Part shown: positions 1 through 7,944 of the stretch, piece after piece | Layout: every line of letters begins with the position of its first letter | How positions within the stretch are numbered: position 1 is the first letter of the stretch | Assembly (NCBI GenBank): GCA_963649615.1 | Contig: CAVJIN010000023.1 | Location: 1 to 23,975 of the forward strand | Direction: 5' to 3' | From: UBA9732 sp963649615 | Lineage (GTDB): Bacteria; Spirochaetota; Spirochaetia; Sphaerochaetales; Sphaerochaetaceae | DNA length: 23,975 bases | The notes under the pieces: model-generated | What the model was told of the DNA's origin: nothing | Seen by the model: the letters and a program-made list of their open reading frames with translations, nothing else | Database searches by the model: none | Position numbers and translations under genes: made by a program

Positions 1-1058
1 TCCGGTTCTGGCTCATCTGAATCTACATCATCAAATAAAGAACCATCATATGGGTTATTTTCTTCGTCAAATTCTTCGTCTTCTATTTCTTCTTCAGAAG
101 ATTCTTCAACGGATTCATCTTCATCTAAAACTTCATCATCTTCATAAAGCTCAAAAACATCTGAATCTTCATCTTCCTCAAGTTCTTCTTTTGGAGAATC
201 TTTTGTAAATTCATCAGGACTAACTTCATTGAGATAAGAATAATCCTCTACATCTTCTTCTTGTTCTTGCTTTTCTTGTTCTGGATATAAATTTTCAAGA
301 CACTCATGAATCTGCTTTAAGCTGTAACGAGTAACAAAACTGTAATATCTTCCAGAGTACTTCAAAAATGGAGTTTTTAAGTTTTCCATCACACTTTCCA
401 ATATTCCATATTCAGTAGCTTCAAAATCTTCCAAGGAGCCACAACGTGCACAAAGCAACTCGCAAATTGAATCGTCTAAAGAACAAATATTCTGAACATC
501 ATAGCCTGAAAATGCATTATCATGTGAGTTTTCACGGTCAACTATAGAAAAAAATCTATCATTTATATCTTCTTGAGGACATACGTCTAAGATTGTTTCT
601 TTTGGAAAAACTTTGTCATATATCTCATTCCTAAGAACATACATCCCATCAATATCAGTATTACCAAGAGCACGCTTGAGAAGAACGCTATAGTCAATGT
701 AACGCATTGTTGCCTTGACATTCTCTAACATAAGACGGTGCAGATTTTTACAGCCCTTAGCATGCACAGCGTTCTCCGCATCGCTAGGGGTAAAGAAGGC
801 TTGCTTACGAAGAGCAAGAGAGTGAAGAAAAACAATCAGACAGTCTGTTGCTAATTTAGAAAAACTGTCGTTTCCAAATGAAGACTTGTGAAGACTTGCA
901 TACTTAAGAATGCTTGCAATGTTAAATCTATAGGCTTCTTTGACAAGTTCATTGTGGTACAAGTCAAGATATGTTGCCTGCTGATCAATATTTCGCTGGA
1001 GCTTCTCAGCGGAAATGTTTGTCATGTCTTTTAAATTCCACGAAAGATAACAGCTCAT
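1..1058 (-). CDS. Hypothetical protein with acidic C-terminal part (partial, runs off left edge)
   Basis: An uninterrupted minus-strand frame runs from an ATG at 1058 to the window edge, giving about 352 codons with no stop, so the C-terminus lies outside. The start is backed by AGAGG nine bases upstream. An alternative in-frame Met lies 11 codons later. The N-terminal ~250 residues look globular and helical, beginning MSCYLSWNLKDM, and contain several cysteines. From about residue 265 the chain becomes very rich in Glu, Asp and Ser (for example DESVEESSEEEIEDEEF), typical of a disordered acidic tail. There is no signal peptide, so it is probably cytoplasmic. It is divergent from the NusG-like gene with 94 bases between the starts. 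I do not recognise the family and assign no function. That it is a real gene is well supported by the long open frame and RBS. Confidence 0.8.
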   Translation of the reverse strand, partial: MSCYLSWNLKDMTNISAEKLQRNIDQQATYLDLYHNELVKEAYRFNIASILKYASLHKSSFGNDSFSKLATDCLIVFLHSLALRKQAFFTPSDAENAVHAKGCKNLHRLMLENVKATMRYIDYSVLLKRALGNTDIDGMYVLRNEIYDKVFPKETILDVCPQEDINDRFFSIVDRENSHDNAFSGYDVQNICSLDDSICELLCARCGSLEDFEATEYGILESVMENLKTPFLKYSGRYYSFVTRYSLKQIHECLENLYPEQEKQEQEEDVEDYSYLNEVSPDEFTKDSPKEELEEDEDSDVFELYEDDEVLDEDESVEESSEEEIEDEEFDEENNPYDGSLFDDVDSDEPEP

Positions 1059-1137
1059 TTTGCCAAACCTCTATAATTTAGTATCGCATATCTTTCAACT
1101 TTATTCACCTAATATAGCGCAACAAGACAAATAATTA

Positions 1138-1143
1138 TATAAT
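1138..1143 (+). promoter_or_regulatory. Candidate -10 box of the NusG-like gene
   Basis: A perfect TATAAT lies 9 bases before the ATG at 1153, which would place the transcript start near 1150. No convincing -35 box is seen at the usual distance, and no Shine-Dalgarno sequence precedes the ATG. The sequence is AT-rich, so chance is possible. Confidence 0.4.
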
Positions 1144-1152
1144 TATCAGACT

Positions 1153-1707
1153 ATGTATTTTTGCGCGCAGGTATTAACCGGGAAAGAAATTGAAACAAAA
1201 ACCTCAATAGAACGGCTTTTAACAAACAGAGAAGAAGAAACTGTAGTTTGGTTTCCAACAAAAGAGAATAGAGAAAAAAGAAAGGGATTAGAAACTACGG
1301 TCAGTAAACCCCTATTTCCTGGATATTTATTCATCTTTTGGGACGGAGACAAAGAAATAGACTTCCCTTTAATAGATATTCGCAGACAAACCAATGTCTT
1401 CAGATTCCTACGTTACGACAATGGTTCCCACGCGCTTCAAGGAAAGGACTTGGAATTTGCAAAATGGATTCATATGCACAGAGGAAACATCAAACGTTCA
1501 AAGGTTGTTTTCAAAGAAGGCCAACGAGTTCATATTTGCGAAGGACCACTTACAGGTTTTGATGGAAAGGTTATAAAAGTAGATAAACATCACAAGAAAA
1601 TTGTATTGGGTTTCGATTTTGCAGGAAAAATTACACCTGTTAGTTTTTCCGTAGACTTTTTATCTTCATCTGCCCAAACAGATTCTCCAAACTTAAGTAA
1701 ACTCTAA
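1153..1707 (+). CDS. NusG/LoaP-family transcription elongation factor paralogue
   Basis: This 184-residue protein has the NusG layout. An NGN-type domain (about residues 1-110) starts with the first strand YFCAQVLTGKE and carries the family motif PLFPGYLFIF (53-62). A KOW-type C-terminal domain (about 120-170) contains EGQRVHICEGPLTGFDGKV. The GPL-G-GKV-K-D pattern is closer to the specialised paralogues LoaP/UpxY/RfaH than to housekeeping NusG. Such factors ride with RNA polymerase and suppress termination in particular long operons. The target is not evident here; the only adjacent same-strand locus is the starch genes 3.7 kb away. The ATG at 1153 is favoured because the first NGN strand begins at once and an in-frame stop lies seven codons upstream. 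No Shine-Dalgarno sequence is seen. The gene ends 3 bases from the convergent aminotransferase. Family call firm, subfamily likely. Confidence 0.85.
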   Translation: MYFCAQVLTGKEIETKTSIERLLTNREEETVVWFPTKENREKRKGLETTVSKPLFPGYLFIFWDGDKEIDFPLIDIRRQTNVFRFLRYDNGSHALQGKDLEFAKWIHMHRGNIKRSKVVFKEGQRVHICEGPLTGFDGKVIKVDKHHKKIVLGFDFAGKITPVSFSVDFLSSSAQTDSPNLSKL

Positions 1708-1710
1708 GAA

Positions 1711-2901
1711 TTATCGGTTTTTATAGGCTTCTAGGCCCTTTTCCAAACAAATACAAGCCTTCTCAAGATCTTCTGTATTTAAAACGTAAGCAATACGAAC
1801 CTGATTTTTACCAAGTCCCGGAGTTTCATAAAACCCCTCAGCAGGAGCTAGCATAACTGTCTCCCCATTGTAGTTAAAATCTCGAAGCATAAATATTGCA
1901 AAATCTTCAGCATTTTCTACTGGCAACTCTGCAATAAGATAGAAAGCTCCCTTTGGTTTTACACACTTAATTCCTGGAATCTTCTGTAGCGACTCAACAA
2001 TAAAGTCACGACGTTTTTCATACTCTTCATGCACGGCAGTTAAATAAGAAGAAGGTGCACTGAGAGCTGCAAGAGCAGCATACTGCTCAACTGAAGGAGG
2101 ACAAAGTCTTGCTTGGCTCAACTTTAAGGTTTCAGTTATTACATTATTGTTACGGCTAATAATTGCACCAACACGAGCTCCGCACATTGAAAATCTTTTT
2201 GAAAAACTATCTACACAAATAACGCGATCAGCGTAATCGGTATATTTGAGGATGCTTGTGAAGATCTCTCCGTCGTAGCAGAATTCACGGTAAACTTCGT
2301 CAACAATCAAGAAAAGATCGTGCTTAACACAGAGCTCAAGTATTGTTTGGTATTCTTCTGGAGTATAAACGTGCCCAGTTGGGTTGTTGGGACTGCATAG
2401 GAGAATGGCCATAGTTTTCTTTGTTATCTTTGATTCAATAGTAGAAAGAGGTGGAAGTGCAAATTTGTTTTCCAAGACACTAGTAACAGGCACAATCTTG
2501 ACGTTGGCCATACCGGCAAATGAGTGCACGTTGGTATAGTAAGGCTCGGGGACAATTATTTCATCGTCTGGGTCGCAAACTGTCATGAAAGAAAAAAGCA
2601 AGGCTTCTGAACCACCAGTGGTGATAAGAATGTCTTTTGCTTCTATGTCTACACCAATGCCCTTGTAGTACTTTACCAAAGCTTGACGGAGTGGAAGATC
2701 GCCATCGCTTTCTCCATATGAAATAATTCCATACGGATAAGTATGTACAGCGTCAATGGCTTCTTGAGGAGTTTTTATATCTGGCTGACCAATATTTAAA
2801 TGATAAACCTTAATACCCTTAGCTTTAGCAGAACGGGCAAAAGGCGACAATCTTCTAATTGGAGATGCTTGAAAGCCTCTAATTCTAGCAGATATTTCCA
2901 T
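1711..2901 (-). CDS. Class I/II aminotransferase, PLP-dependent (probable aspartate aminotransferase)
   Basis: This 396-residue fold-type I aminotransferase would transfer an amino group between an amino acid, probably aspartate, and 2-oxoglutarate in the cytoplasm. Visible landmarks are the substrate loop LNIGQPD (35-41), SPNNPTG with the PLP-contacting Asn at about 173, DEVYREF with Asp201 and Tyr204, the Schiff-base lysine K235 in SFSKRFSMCGARVG, and the carboxylate-binding Arg369 in QVRIAY. The length is normal for the family. It starts 16 bases behind prs with a G-rich ribosome site (AGGGGG), so the two are probably cotranscribed. The family contains aspartate, alanine and aromatic enzymes that cannot be told apart by motif alone, so the exact substrate is inference. 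Confidence 0.9.
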   Translation of the reverse strand: MEISARIRGFQASPIRRLSPFARSAKAKGIKVYHLNIGQPDIKTPQEAIDAVHTYPYGIISYGESDGDLPLRQALVKYYKGIGVDIEAKDILITTGGSEALLFSFMTVCDPDDEIIVPEPYYTNVHSFAGMANVKIVPVTSVLENKFALPPLSTIESKITKKTMAILLCSPNNPTGHVYTPEEYQTILELCVKHDLFLIVDEVYREFCYDGEIFTSILKYTDYADRVICVDSFSKRFSMCGARVGAIISRNNNVITETLKLSQARLCPPSVEQYAALAALSAPSSYLTAVHEEYEKRRDFIVESLQKIPGIKCVKPKGAFYLIAELPVENAEDFAIFMLRDFNYNGETVMLAPAEGFYETPGLGKNQVRIAYVLNTEDLEKACICLEKGLEAYKNR

Positions 2902-2917
2902 ATAAACCCCCTGGAGG

Positions 2918-4168
2918 TTAATTTCCTATATTCTGAACATTATCAACCAATTTTTGGACAACCTTTCTGTTATCCAAAAGTGGGCTGATTGATCTTCCGT
3001 GGTGAAGTCTACTTATGACACGAGCAAAAAGCTCGCTGATATCGGTTTGAATAAACCAAGATTTAGAAAGAAGGTCTTCGCCATGATACACAGCATTAGT
3101 TCCAATCACATAATCAAACACACCTTCTTCGTGTGCTTTATCAAAAGTCTCAACTGCATTTCCATTAAAGAAAGGAAGACTAGTAATACAAATTATTTTT
3201 TTTGCTCCCATTGTGCGCAAATGTTTCATTGCAATAAGCATTGTGCCACCAGAGGCAAGCATATCGTCAGCAATAAGAACGGTTTTGTCTTTTACATCAC
3301 CTAGAAGGCTAATACTTTTAATGTTTGTATTCTTTGCACCAGTTGTGACAATTGAATAATCTCGCTCCTTGTAGAGCATAGCAAGAGGTCTATGCAGCAC
3401 TTGCGCATAGAATTTGTTTCTTGCAACAGCACCTGTATCAGGGGAAACAACAGTAATATCGGGATCTGAAATATCAATAATTTTCTTAAGCTCTACCAAA
3501 ATCTGATAAGAAGCATGAAGATTTTCCATGTGAAGAGATGTAAAGCTGTTTTCAATCTCTTTGCAGTGAAGATCAAGGGTAATAATTCTTTCAACACCAA
3601 GATTCTCGCACATACGACCAAAAACAGCAGCCGTAAGTGCCTCTCTTGAACTCTTTTTATGCTGTCTGGCATACGGATAAGTAGGAAGAACAAGAGTAAT
3701 TCCATCTGCACCAGCAAGATTTACAGCATTAATGAGGGTAAACAGCATCATAATGTGGTCATTTAAGGTAAAGCTCACTGGAGCATCATAACCCGGCATC
3801 TTAATTGGACTACTGTTGGTTACATCATAAACAATATAGACCTTAAGCCCTCTAACTGGGTCAAGAATTTCAGATTTCACTTCTCCATTTAAGAATCTTG
3901 TATACTTGACAGCAATATCAAGATTTGGACACTGATACACTGTAGGACACTTTCCAGAAGGAATCTTCTTACTTCCAAGGTCATCTATGAAACTAACCTC
4001 TCTAAGAACTTTATCCTCTGGGATATCGTACCTACTCTCCAAGTTTTTTGCTAACTTGTTGTATCTCTCCACGTAAAGCCTTCTAAGATGCTTTACAACC
4101 TTCCCAGCCAAGTACTCAGAACCTAAGCCGGTGATAACCCCCAGCTTGTGTGGCTTGATGATGCTCAT
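2918..4168 (-). CDS. prs: Ribose-phosphate pyrophosphokinase (PRPP synthetase), long form
   Basis: The enzyme makes 5-phosphoribosyl 1-diphosphate from ribose 5-phosphate and ATP, the precursor of nucleotides, histidine and tryptophan. From the chosen start (416 residues) I see YARQHKKSSREALTA (166-180, cf. RQDxK...R), ITLDLHCKEIENSF (196-209, catalytic-loop His201), SPDTGAVARNKF (242-253) and the PRPP loop VLIADDMLASGGTM (297-310). The usual bacterial enzyme is about 315 residues; this one is about 100 longer, mostly from extra N-terminal and linker sequence, so it may differ in oligomer or allostery. I use the ATG at 4168 because AAGGAG sits five bases before it. An in-frame ATG at 4222 has no ribosome site. 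Probably cotranscribed with the aminotransferase downstream. Confidence 0.92.
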   Translation of the reverse strand: MSIIKPHKLGVITGLGSEYLAGKVVKHLRRLYVERYNKLAKNLESRYDIPEDKVLREVSFIDDLGSKKIPSGKCPTVYQCPNLDIAVKYTRFLNGEVKSEILDPVRGLKVYIVYDVTNSSPIKMPGYDAPVSFTLNDHIMMLFTLINAVNLAGADGITLVLPTYPYARQHKKSSREALTAAVFGRMCENLGVERIITLDLHCKEIENSFTSLHMENLHASYQILVELKKIIDISDPDITVVSPDTGAVARNKFYAQVLHRPLAMLYKERDYSIVTTGAKNTNIKSISLLGDVKDKTVLIADDMLASGGTMLIAMKHLRTMGAKKIICITSLPFFNGNAVETFDKAHEEGVFDYVIGTNAVYHGEDLLSKSWFIQTDISELFARVISRLHHGRSISPLLDNRKVVQKLVDNVQNIGN

Positions 4169-4290
4169 AAACTCTCCTTGGAATTGGAAATGGGTTCTTC
4201 CATCTCCGCATCCTAACTTCATAAACGGCCAAATACAAATGTTGCAGCAAACAAATGTAAGGTCTTTTTCCTAAGACAGACCGTCATGCT
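4169..4290 (-). promoter_or_regulatory. Long 5' leader of prs with possible alternative hairpins
   Basis: If transcription starts near 4290, the leader is about 120 nt. Around 4245-4275 two mutually exclusive short stems can form on the minus strand: GGTCT with AGACC, or GTCTT with AAGAC. No known riboswitch consensus was recognised. Each stem has only 5 pairs, so the structure is tentative. Confidence 0.25.
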
Positions 4291-4296
4291 GGCCAC

Positions 4297-4326
4297 ATTA
4301 TAGGTTAAGCAACTTCAAAGATTCAA
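4297..4326 (-). promoter_or_regulatory. Probable prs promoter
   Basis: On the minus strand TTGAAT (4326-4321) and a perfect TATAAT (4302-4297) are separated by 18 bases. The -35 overlaps the last codons of the upstream lipoprotein gene. The predicted start near 4290 gives prs a leader of about 120 nt. Confidence 0.6.
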
Positions 4327-5297
4327 TAGGCTTGAGCATCATTTATCTTTCCAAAACCATCTTCTTTTCGTGGATAGGTAGCAATGTACCAATCGTTTAA
4401 TGTATCAGTGTCCTGGGATCCAAAAATGCGCGCCATGGACCGCTTGGCGGTACTATTAGTTGAGTCAATTGCTGGACCGCTCCACGTGCCATTCGCTCTA
4501 GCCCACTTTACTCTCTCTTTTGTTGCATTGGTTCCAAAATATTCTTCTCCATCCCTATATTTAGAATAAATAGCAACATCCAAAATCTCGGCTCCTGGAG
4601 ATGGAGAAGAGGCCAAAACAAGTACTCCGTTGTCATTTGGAAGAAGTTTATCTGAAACAGAGAAGAAGCCTGCTTTTGAGATATCTTGTTCATAATCTTC
4701 ATCAACAAATGCAACCACAACAAAGTCTCCTTTACTTACAACAATGTCCCCAAATACATACATGGAATCATAATCATCTGGTATACCGCAATATAAAGCC
4801 ATTCCTGCCAAATTTCCAGAAGATAGTGCTAGAAGTTCTACACGGTCAGGATTATCGTCATTCCCTTTTGTTGTAAATTCATTTATCACCACCTTTGGAA
4901 GATTTGGATTATAACCCCATACACTTATTTCAAGTCCTGTAGTATTACCATAGTAATCTTGAACTCTCCCAGATAGTTGGGCCTTTGTTCCTCCTTTTAA
5001 AGAAGAGTTTAAAGTAACATAGATACTTTTACCATCTGCTCTAGCCGTGAATGGACTAAAAGATTTCCCGTAAACCTTAACTTGTTCATCAAAATCTAAA
5101 CGCACAATTGAACTGGCTATGGAGTTTACAGATAGCAAAACTGGACTTTTGTTATCCTTATCTAAAAAAACATTGATTAAAGTCATCTCTTCATCTGGCT
5201 GTGCACATGCAATGGCCAGACCTAATATTAAGATTGCAAAGAAAAGAAGCACCAATAATGGGAGTAACCAGTGTTTTTTTTTAATATTCTTTTTCAT
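4323..5297 (-). CDS. Lamin-tail-domain lipoprotein
   Basis: This 324-residue exported protein has a basic start (MKKNIKKKHW), a hydrophobic segment of about 20 residues and a relaxed, spirochaete-like lipobox LAIAC with Cys31, so it is probably a lipoprotein. Residues about 50-128 resemble a bacterial Ig-like domain (SbsA/Big_5 type: LDFDEQVKVYGKSF... and a closing DYYGNTTG). Residues about 136-300 look like a lamin tail domain, with VVINEFTTKG, a VELL strand and a terminal RSMARIFGSQDTD...NDWY. Lamin tail domains in bacteria are found on exported proteins and are thought to be structural or binding modules, with no enzyme activity. The ribosome site AGGAGG precedes the ATG. It is divergent from the pullulanase (94 bases) and upstream of prs on the same strand. 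Function unknown; domain call fairly sure. Confidence 0.82.
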   Translation of the reverse strand: MKKNIKKKHWLLPLLVLLFFAILILGLAIACAQPDEEMTLINVFLDKDNKSPVLLSVNSIASSIVRLDFDEQVKVYGKSFSPFTARADGKSIYVTLNSSLKGGTKAQLSGRVQDYYGNTTGLEISVWGYNPNLPKVVINEFTTKGNDDNPDRVELLALSSGNLAGMALYCGIPDDYDSMYVFGDIVVSKGDFVVVAFVDEDYEQDISKAGFFSVSDKLLPNDNGVLVLASSPSPGAEILDVAIYSKYRDGEEYFGTNATKERVKWARANGTWSGPAIDSTNSTAKRSMARIFGSQDTDTLNDWYIATYPRKEDGFGKINDAQAY

Positions 5298-5341
5298 TTC
5301 GCATTCCTCCTAATAATTAATTCAAAAAAAAAGTAAAAATT

Positions 5342-5381
5342 ATTGCGATTTATCTAAAGATTGTGGAAAATAATTGCGATT
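5342..5381 (+). repeat. Direct repeat ATTGCGATT upstream of the pullulanase gene
   Basis: The 9-mer ATTGCGATT occurs at 5342-5350 and 5373-5381, 31 bases apart (about three helical turns), in the divergent region between the lipoprotein and pullulanase genes. The flanks are also similar, being A-rich with TTATT/TAATT before each copy. This fits a regulator-binding pair but is not tied to a known regulator. Confidence 0.45.
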
Positions 5382-5391
5382 GAGCTGAAAT

Positions 5392-7926
5392 ATGGAAGAG
5401 AAAAAATATAACCAACTGACTTTTCATTGGAATGGAAAAGGAACAGTTGATGAAAATAAATGTGATATGTGGATTTGGTGGGAAGGAGAAGCTGGTAAGG
5501 GCTATCCTCTAGAAAAAGATCAATATGGTCTTGTTTGCACCGTAAAAATACCAGATAAAGTCATCAAAGTTGGCTTCATTGTCAGAACAAATTGCTCCAC
5601 CCCTTGCGCAACAAGTTGGGGCGTTGCAACAAAAGATTTTCCATATGATAGAGTTGCAACAATGACAAGTAACAGTACAACAATTTACCTAAAATCTGGT
5701 GATGCCGTTCAATATCAAAGTAATGACAATGGAAAAACACTAAATCCAATAACCTTCTTCTCCTTCGCAGGAATGGAAGATAAAGATAAAGTAAGTTTTA
5801 TTCTTGAACCGGCAAAAAAGATTACAGCATTATCGCAAATAAAAATAAGAGATCACCAAGGTAAGACTTTTGACCTTGATTGGTGTTCATGCTTAGGAAG
5901 TGAGGCATCTTCCGGAACAGTAAAAATCAAAGGCCAATTTGATATTACAGAAACAAACATCATTGAAATTGAAGGTTATGGAGAAAAAACAATAGTTCCA
6001 ACAGGCGTCTTTGACAGTAATTGGTTCATAGAAAACTATACTTATGAAGGACAAGACCTTGGAGCAAACGTATTTAAAGATAAAACAATATTCAAACTTT
6101 GGGCTCCTACGGCACAAAGAGTTATTCTCAAGCTCTTCCATAAAGGCAATGGAGATGAAGCGTTTAAGTCTGTGGATATGACAAAAGAAAACAAAGGGAT
6201 TTGGACAGCCACAATCCCTGAAGGGCATGGAACATACTACACCTATGAAGTAGCTACAGCAGTTGGAACTTCAGAAGCTGTAGACCCATATGCAAAAGCT
6301 GTTGGAGTTAATGGGAATAGAGCAATGGTGGTTGATTTAGCAAGAACCAACCCAGAAAACTTCACTAATGACTCATTTCAAGCCAACATTAGCACTTATT
6401 CAAATGCCATAGTATGGGAAGTTCATGTGCGCGATTTTTCAAACATGAATCCACAATCTAAATACCCTGGAAAATATCTGGCCTTTACAGAAACAGGATT
6501 GAAAAACACTAGTGGATTCTCAACTGGTATTGATCACTTAAAGGAACTTGGAATTACCCATGTTCAACTTCAACCAGTTTTTGACTATGCTACGGTTGAC
6601 GAATCAATAGTAAATGATCCTAACAAAGCGCCTCAGTTTAACTGGGGCTATGATCCCAAAAATTATAATGCTCCAGAAGGCAGTTATTCAACTGATCCGT
6701 TTAATGGTGAGGTAAGAATACAAGAACTAAAGAAAGCAATTCAAAGTCTTCATGCAAATAACATAGGCGTTGTGATGGATGTGGTTTACAATCACAGTTA
6801 TCATTCAGATTCCTCTTTAAACAGAATTGTTCCATACTACTATTACAGATACACTCCAAACGGAACAAATTCAAATGGCAGTGGCTGTGGAAACGAAACT
6901 GCTTCCAATAGAACAATGTTCAGAAAATTCATGATAGACAGCCTAAAATATTGGGCAACCGAATACCACATTGATGGTTTTCGCTTTGACCTCATGGCAA
7001 TTCATGATATTCAAACCATGCAAGAGATTGAAAAAGTTTTGCACAAAATAAATCCCAAATGTCTAATCTACGGTGAAGGCTGGGCAGGAGGGGTTTGTAG
7101 CTACAATTACAATCTTCTTGCATATCAAGGAAACATCTCAAACATCACGGCAACGAGGGGTGCGGTTGGATCAATTGCAGTTTTCAACGATGTAATAAGA
7201 GACGGCTTAAAGGGAGAAGTCTTCAATACACTTTCTAAAGGTTATATTAATGGCAATGCCAATAAAGAAAATGCTAATAAAGTTGCCTTTGGAATCAAAG
7301 GTGGTTATGGTACAGCAGGAATCTCTTGGTCTGTTAAGCATGGCATGGTTGTAAACTACATGAGCGCTCACGACAACAATACCCTTTGGGACAAACTAAG
7401 AATTTCAAATCCTAAGGCCTCGGAATCAGATTTAGTTAAAATGAATAAACTTGGAATTGCAATTGTAATGATTTCCAAGGGTATGCCTTTCATGCTTGCA
7501 GGAGAAGAGATTCTTAAAAGCAAAGAAGGAGACCCTAACAGCTACAAATCGAGCGACAAGGTTAATAATATTGACTGGGAAAGCATTACCATTGGCTCAA
7601 AAGAAGAAGATTTGTTTGCATGGTACAAAAACCTGATAAAAATGAGAAATGATAACCCAAAACTCTGGAATGCCGATATTTCTTGCAACATTCTTGGAAA
7701 TCAAGCTATTGAAGTGGTTTATAAAATTCATGGGGAAAATGTTGGATTTGCCGTGGTCAACCCAACTTTACACTCCTTTTTCAGCTCTCTACCATCTACA
7801 AATGGAACGGCATCCTGGAACGTTCTTTTGGATGGAGAAAACTTCAATTTAGAAACAGAGATAAAAGATAGAGTTTGTGTTCCCGCCTTTTCAGTAGTTT
7901 TTACAAAAACTTCTAACATCATGTGA
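5392..7926 (+). CDS. pulA: Type I pullulanase, CBM41-CBM48-GH13, without signal peptide
   Basis: This 844-residue enzyme should hydrolyse alpha-1,6 branches of pullulan and branched maltodextrins. An N-terminal CBM41-like module (about 5-110) shows the sugar-binding aromatic cluster W27, W29, W30. CBM48 starts near 224 (FKLWAPTAQRV). The GH13 barrel has the pullulanase signature NWGYDP (417-422), region I MDVVYNH (462-468), nucleophile Asp533 in DGFRFD, acid/base Glu562 in YGEGW and Asp661 in SAHDNN, so all catalytic residues are present. An in-frame TGA lies two codons before the ATG, so no exported longer form is possible from this frame. The N-terminus MEEKKYNQL is not a signal peptide, so the enzyme is presumably cytoplasmic. 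No strong Shine-Dalgarno sequence is seen. It heads the starch locus; the lipoprotein ATG follows 50 bases later with no terminator between. Confidence 0.95.
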   Translation: MEEKKYNQLTFHWNGKGTVDENKCDMWIWWEGEAGKGYPLEKDQYGLVCTVKIPDKVIKVGFIVRTNCSTPCATSWGVATKDFPYDRVATMTSNSTTIYLKSGDAVQYQSNDNGKTLNPITFFSFAGMEDKDKVSFILEPAKKITALSQIKIRDHQGKTFDLDWCSCLGSEASSGTVKIKGQFDITETNIIEIEGYGEKTIVPTGVFDSNWFIENYTYEGQDLGANVFKDKTIFKLWAPTAQRVILKLFHKGNGDEAFKSVDMTKENKGIWTATIPEGHGTYYTYEVATAVGTSEAVDPYAKAVGVNGNRAMVVDLARTNPENFTNDSFQANISTYSNAIVWEVHVRDFSNMNPQSKYPGKYLAFTETGLKNTSGFSTGIDHLKELGITHVQLQPVFDYATVDESIVNDPNKAPQFNWGYDPKNYNAPEGSYSTDPFNGEVRIQELKKAIQSLHANNIGVVMDVVYNHSYHSDSSLNRIVPYYYYRYTPNGTNSNGSGCGNETASNRTMFRKFMIDSLKYWATEYHIDGFRFDLMAIHDIQTMQEIEKVLHKINPKCLIYGEGWAGGVCSYNYNLLAYQGNISNITATRGAVGSIAVFNDVIRDGLKGEVFNTLSKGYINGNANKENANKVAFGIKGGYGTAGISWSVKHGMVVNYMSAHDNNTLWDKLRISNPKASESDLVKMNKLGIAIVMISKGMPFMLAGEEILKSKEGDPNSYKSSDKVNNIDWESITIGSKEEDLFAWYKNLIKMRNDNPKLWNADISCNILGNQAIEVVYKIHGENVGFAVVNPTLHSFFSSLPSTNGTASWNVLLDGENFNLETEIKDRVCVPAFSVVFTKTSNIM

Positions 7927-7934
7927 TTCAAGTA

Positions 7935-7943
7935 TGGTATAAT
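7935..7943 (+). promoter_or_regulatory. Extended -10 promoter of the starch lipoprotein-malEFG-amylase operon
   Basis: TGGTATAAT is a perfect TATAAT (7938-7943) with the TGn extension, starting 9 bases after the pullulanase stop. No good -35 is needed or seen. The expected start is near 7950. Confidence 0.6.
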
Positions 7944-7944
7944 T

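Noticed and set aside
61..300. Repetitive GAA/GAT-rich tract as a DNA repeat
   Set aside because: It encodes the acidic tail in one continuous frame; the repetition reflects amino-acid composition, not a tandem DNA repeat.
1690..1702. ACTTAAGTAAAC resembling the lexA operator repeat
   Set aside because: It lies in the last codons of the NusG-like gene, between convergent genes, far from any promoter; likely chance.
2902..2917. Small hairpin over the aminotransferase ribosome site (AACCT with GGGTT)
   Set aside because: Only five pairs including a wobble; too weak to claim regulation.
4169..4222. N-terminal extension of prs from the ATG at 4222
   Set aside because: No ribosome site precedes it, while AAGGAG lies correctly before the in-frame ATG at 4168.
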